NCBI RefSeq assembly: GCF_037392515.1
Contig: NC_090292.1
Span: 44,009,747 to 44,073,746 of the forward strand
DNA from: Haliotis asinina
Taxonomy: Eukaryota > Mollusca > Gastropoda > Lepetellida > Haliotidae
Length of the DNA stretch: 64,000 bases
Reading direction: 5' to 3'
Both the position numbers and the translations under genes were made by a program. Below are positions 60,457 through 64,000 of the stretch, in pieces (position 1 is the first letter of the stretch; each line of letters starts with the position of its first letter). Below the pieces are notes generated by a model. The model was not told the DNA's origin and did no database searches. It saw only the letters and a program-made list of their open reading frames with translations.

Positions 60457-60950
60457 GAGAGTTTGGGAAACACCGTGTAACGATGGTCGTCACGAGGCTG
60501 GACAATTACGGAATACAAAAGACATATAATATTTAATATTACTGACAACAATGAAACTATGGTATTATCATACACTGCATCACCAATAATAGCGTTTCTT
60601 TATTCCAACCTGTTGCGTCAGCAGAAATGAAAGCATATTGGGACATTAATGTTATTTAGTTCAACTGTGCATATATTACTGTTTTCCTAAAGATAATATT
60701 TGAGGGCATGAAAAGGGACTTGCAGACTAAGGATACAAATCACCATACACTATTAACAAGTGTGATACCAGATGCATGTGAATGGGTCAGCGATGCCTGC
60801 CACATTCCTGTTGATAAGTGATTGACAGAATCATCACAGTTTTATCTGCATCAAACACTTTGAAGCTACTCTTTCATTGTGTCAAACTGTGAATGTCATA
60901 GATGGGAATAATAAACTGTCAGAGGAAAACAATGGCGGGACTCATCTCAC

Positions 60951-63563
60951 CATCAACAACGTCATAATAGGCATGATTGGAATGTCGGTTATTATTGCAG
61001 TTTCCGATCTGCACTGACGGTAAATACTCCAGATATTCCACCTCATCTTGATGAATCTGTTCTCTCTGTTCCCTCTGTTCAAGCCGTTCCCTGCAACAGG
61101 CAAATGTTTAATATGCACACACAATGGTTTTTGTTATGAGATCAAGCTCGCATAAATAGAATGCCACACAAGCGCTGAGCTGCAAACATCAATGGCTGGC
61201 TTAAATTTGAAGCGAAGTGTTAAGCACTTGAAGGCTAATATCCAGATGGCGTATCCCACCGGGTACCCATTTTCAGCTAGGAGAACAGATGCAATTTTGA
61301 TTTTACTTAACCCAATTGCCTAAGCTGATACGAAGTTTGTCCCATAGTGACCATATTTAATCCTGTTTCTCAGACAAAAAGGAGATGTGCCACGTTACGG
61401 TACACGCCATGGCGTGCATTATCATGCGCGTTGCTACACACAAGGACATTTGTTTCTAACGCACCTCTCTTTTTTGCACTGATTCGGATGATGCGAACAG
61501 GTGAAATCACATATTCTTTACCAAATCACTAACCTACAGTGTTCTAGGCACACGAGAACCTGCAGGGTTGTTCTAGTATTCAATATTAGAAATATATCTC
61601 CAACAATGAACCTCACTGTCGGTGCGTTGCATCATGTCAGTCACACGATGTGTGCTACTGTAGGTGAGTGAGTGAGTTAATATTTAACGTCACATCGGCA
61701 ACATCTCAGTCATATCGGTTCGAGAACATTATAAAACGTGTCAACGAAGGACAGTAAAACAACTAGAATATAACAGAGCAGAATATAAAACTAGTAACTA
61801 TACCTAAAACAATTTATCTATAGAGGACAATACAATATAAAAATGGACTATAGATTGCTAACAACTGAAGGTAGATCACCATACTAGGGACCATGAGGAC
61901 TTACAGTACCTTTGCTACCTTCATGGACCCTAGATGGATTTACATCATCCCCTCAGCCGTCAGCAATTCGTGAAATCTTGCCATTCTATAAAAAAAGACC
62001 CACTTATTCTACGATTAAAAACCTGGTAGACTTAATTTTTTTTACTTCGAATGTTTTGGGACTTTGGTACCCTCTCATGAGGACAATAATTTTACAATAG
62101 CTACTGTAGGTGTCGCGCAATGACAGTTATCGAAACACGGCGAGAAACTCACTTTTGTTTGGGCAAGCACTTAAAGTACACCAAGCAGAGTGTCACCAAG
62201 ACGCCGAACACAAGTAGAAGTAGTGACAACAGCAGTCCAGTCAGTGCAATACTTGTCTGACCATCATCATCTTCTGTCAAACAGAGAAAACCGACACTAA
62301 ACGTGTGAAACGGACCATTCAGTACACTTCTTAAAGCTGTAACTTAACCTATGCAAAAAGGACCCGATATCTAGCCTGAACACGTGTACTATATTATTTT
62401 TCCTACATCATGTTACGGTTGAGAATTTACCGTGACAAACAACGTAAGAAATCCCCCGTCAACTAGCAAAACAGAACAAAGACAAGTCATAAACGTTCAA
62501 ATAATGTATTATTATGCAATGAGAACAAGGTATACAAATTCACAAGTAGATTTCACAATACAGATTTCTAATACAATATAAATGAGACAAAATCTAAGGC
62601 AATGGGTCACAAGATATACATATAGTAGCAAACTCACATAAGTCTTGGTGTGAGAGAGAATCAACCAGATGCAAAATGTAAACACAGTGATCTGTCTGAC
62701 AGCGGATGATGTTGATTCAACCGTTAACGGATGCAGATGATATAAACTCAAGAAATGTCCGTCCTGCAACTGGCCTTTATATATATCTAGTCATTTCCCG
62801 AACGTTTGCGTACAAACGAACATCGTCAGCACTGTAGAATGCCCCAGAATAAGCCTCCCATAAGTAAACACTTAAGAAACTAGGAGCAGATAGATTCCGG
62901 AAAACCAGAATCCTGAAAGTGTTGACCAGCTATTAAAACGAGATGCGACCCATCATAATTATTATTCAAAACATTATTATGTAAGGAACAACAAAATATA
63001 CAAAATATACAAAATAACAATCAGTATCAATAAAAAGCAGACATACGCGCACATGTACTCACGTGGGTCATTCTTTGGGTCTCCTGTTTCAAAGCCTTCT
63101 TCAGATCCATGGCTGTTTTCACATCCACCTTCCTGACCCTCAAATGGAGGATGGCATTCAATGCAAACTCCTGTCGATCTGTTGCAGGTCTTACATCGAC
63201 TGAAACACGACTTACAGCCAGTCCCGTAGAAGGAGTCTACACATCCGGACACACAGGATGAACCCAGCTGACAATATCCTCCATCACAACCACCTGGACA
63301 TTCTGTACAGCTACCTCCTGAACTGTCACATGGTACCATGCAGCTGGTACCTTGATATCCCGGGACACAGCCGTCTGTACAGTTACCATTGCCATTTTCT
63401 GATTCCGTACATTTCTTCTTGTGACAATTCTTACTACAGGTAGCATTGCATCTCCGGCCGAAATACCCAGGTGTACACTCTAGGCAATCGCCTGCTCCGT
63501 CACACCTAGAACAGTGCTGGTTGTCCTTGCAGGAGACAGATGAAACGGTTGAGAATGTGTCTG
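60951..63563 (-). CDS. EGF-like single-pass receptor C (partial: EGF, TM and tail exons)
   Basis: Exon 63563-63063 (501 bp, phase 1-1) encodes cysteine-rich EGF/MEGF modules, with CPGGCDGGYCQLGSSC and FYGTGCKSC, and an acidic stalk. Exon 62273-62153 (121 bp, phase 1-2) follows CTCTGTTTGACAG and encodes the transmembrane helix ALTGLLLSLLLLVFGVLVTL. Exon 61090-60951 (140 bp, phase 2-1) encodes the start of the tail. It has a charged ERLEQREQREQ helix and tyrosines in EVEYLEYL and AYYDVV, which are candidate phosphotyrosine docking sites. Boundaries have AG/GT and the phases agree. The signal-peptide exon lies beyond the right edge; tail exons after 60951 were not found. The EGF part is a close paralogue of receptor A. 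A LINE 3' UTR occupies the intron after the TM exon. Confidence 0.82.
61664..62105 (-). mobile_element. LINE 3' UTR fragment
   Basis: GTGAGTGAGTGAGTTAATAT, GAAGGACAGTAAAACAACTA, GAAGGTAGATCACCATACTA and the final GAGGACAATAATTTTACAAT block cover the whole LINE 3' UTR without coding sequence. It lies between the TM and tail exons of receptor C. Confidence 0.88.
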
Positions 63564-63671
63564 CTGGAGAATGAACTATAATCACCTGAGGTAGTGAAGC
63601 AAACGAATTGACGTGTGTCTGCTGAAGAATGAACTGTAATCACCTGAGATAGTGAAGCAAACGAATTGACG
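63556..63671 (-). repeat. 58-bp tandem duplication over a splice acceptor
   Basis: Two copies differ at a few sites. Each contains, on the minus strand, CACTACCTCAG or CACTATCTCAG followed by a TTCATTC(T/C)(T/C)CAGCAG acceptor-like end. The copy nearer the exon (63613-63556) provides the receptor C acceptor. Confidence 0.85.
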
Positions 63672-63683
63672 TTGCTTTATAAC

Positions 63684-63980
63684 TATGTTTCCTGTTTCGT
63701 GTTTGTTTCCTAACCTCTGTTTTTATCATCCAAAGGAGATATCGCTTGTGTGAGATCAGACGTTATCTCCTGGGAGACATTGCTTTGACAGTAGATTTTG
63801 CACAATGCCCTGATAATGCTATGACTTCATGAACTTGATGACGTCACAATGCTATGACACAGCAAAATCTACTGTCAAAGCAATGTCTCCCAGGAGATAA
63901 CGTCTGATCTCACACAAGCGATATCTCCTTTGGATGATAAAAACAGAGGTTAGGAAACAAACACGAAACAGGAAACATAT
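63684..63980. mobile_element. Inverted-repeat (MITE-like or fold-back) element
   Basis: Arms 63684-63801 and 63863-63980 (118 bp each) are complementary with no mismatch that I found; the loop is 61 bp. Each arm has GGAGATATCGCTTGTGTGAG. No ORF. It ends at a TA-rich run at the window edge. Confidence 0.85.
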
Positions 63981-64000
63981 ATATATATATATACATATAT

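Overview
The window looks like nuclear DNA from a marine mollusc, most probably a gastropod of the abalone type. That assignment is inference. It rests on intron-split EGF-receptor genes, a STAND NTPase with ankyrin repeats, I-like non-LTR retrotransposons, a Penelope-like element, Tc1-like relics and SINEs ending in (ACTC)n. It is an accessory, repeat-rich region. All receptor-type genes lie on the minus strand; one small gene lies on the plus strand inside an intron.

Layout. 0-5 kb: last exons of EGF receptor gene A (2159-3084, minus), a broken I-like LINE and a Tc1 relic. 5-25.9 kb: no host gene that I can support. This stretch is filled by two I-like LINEs with intact target-site duplications (8815-14241 minus; 16443-22564 plus), SINEs, Tc1 relics and minisatellites. 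25.9-44.6 kb: the core of the window. A minus-strand chain of exons encodes a signal peptide, an EGF-like ectodomain, one transmembrane helix and a basic/acidic tail. It then reaches either a short terminal exon with its own poly(A) signal (33927-34084) or two exons for an nSTAND3-like NTPase with about 18 ankyrin repeats (25927-30430). All intron phases agree, and both versions sum to whole codons (269 or 1546 residues). A four-exon plus-strand gene (35028-36999) and a fold-back Penelope-like element with two inverted hammerhead motifs (32209-33710) sit inside its introns. 44.6-60.9 kb: a tandem satellite split by a nearly intact I-like LINE (48934-55038), then SINEs and LINE tails. 60.9-64 kb: EGF receptor gene C (minus, partial; EGF, transmembrane and tyrosine-bearing tail exons), followed by a near-perfect 118-bp inverted repeat.

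How the genes relate. Genes A, B and C share one exon code: EGF exons phase 1-1, transmembrane exon phase 1-2, and in B and C a juxtamembrane exon of phase 2-1. The EGF modules of A and C are very alike. This looks like a local receptor family whose exons can be shuffled or alternatively joined. The main hypothesis is that gene B makes both a short EGF receptor and, by a different 3' exon choice, a membrane-anchored STAND-ankyrin receptor. The main rival is that the STAND gene is separate and starts at a small ATG exon near 30.75 kb. RNA evidence would decide.
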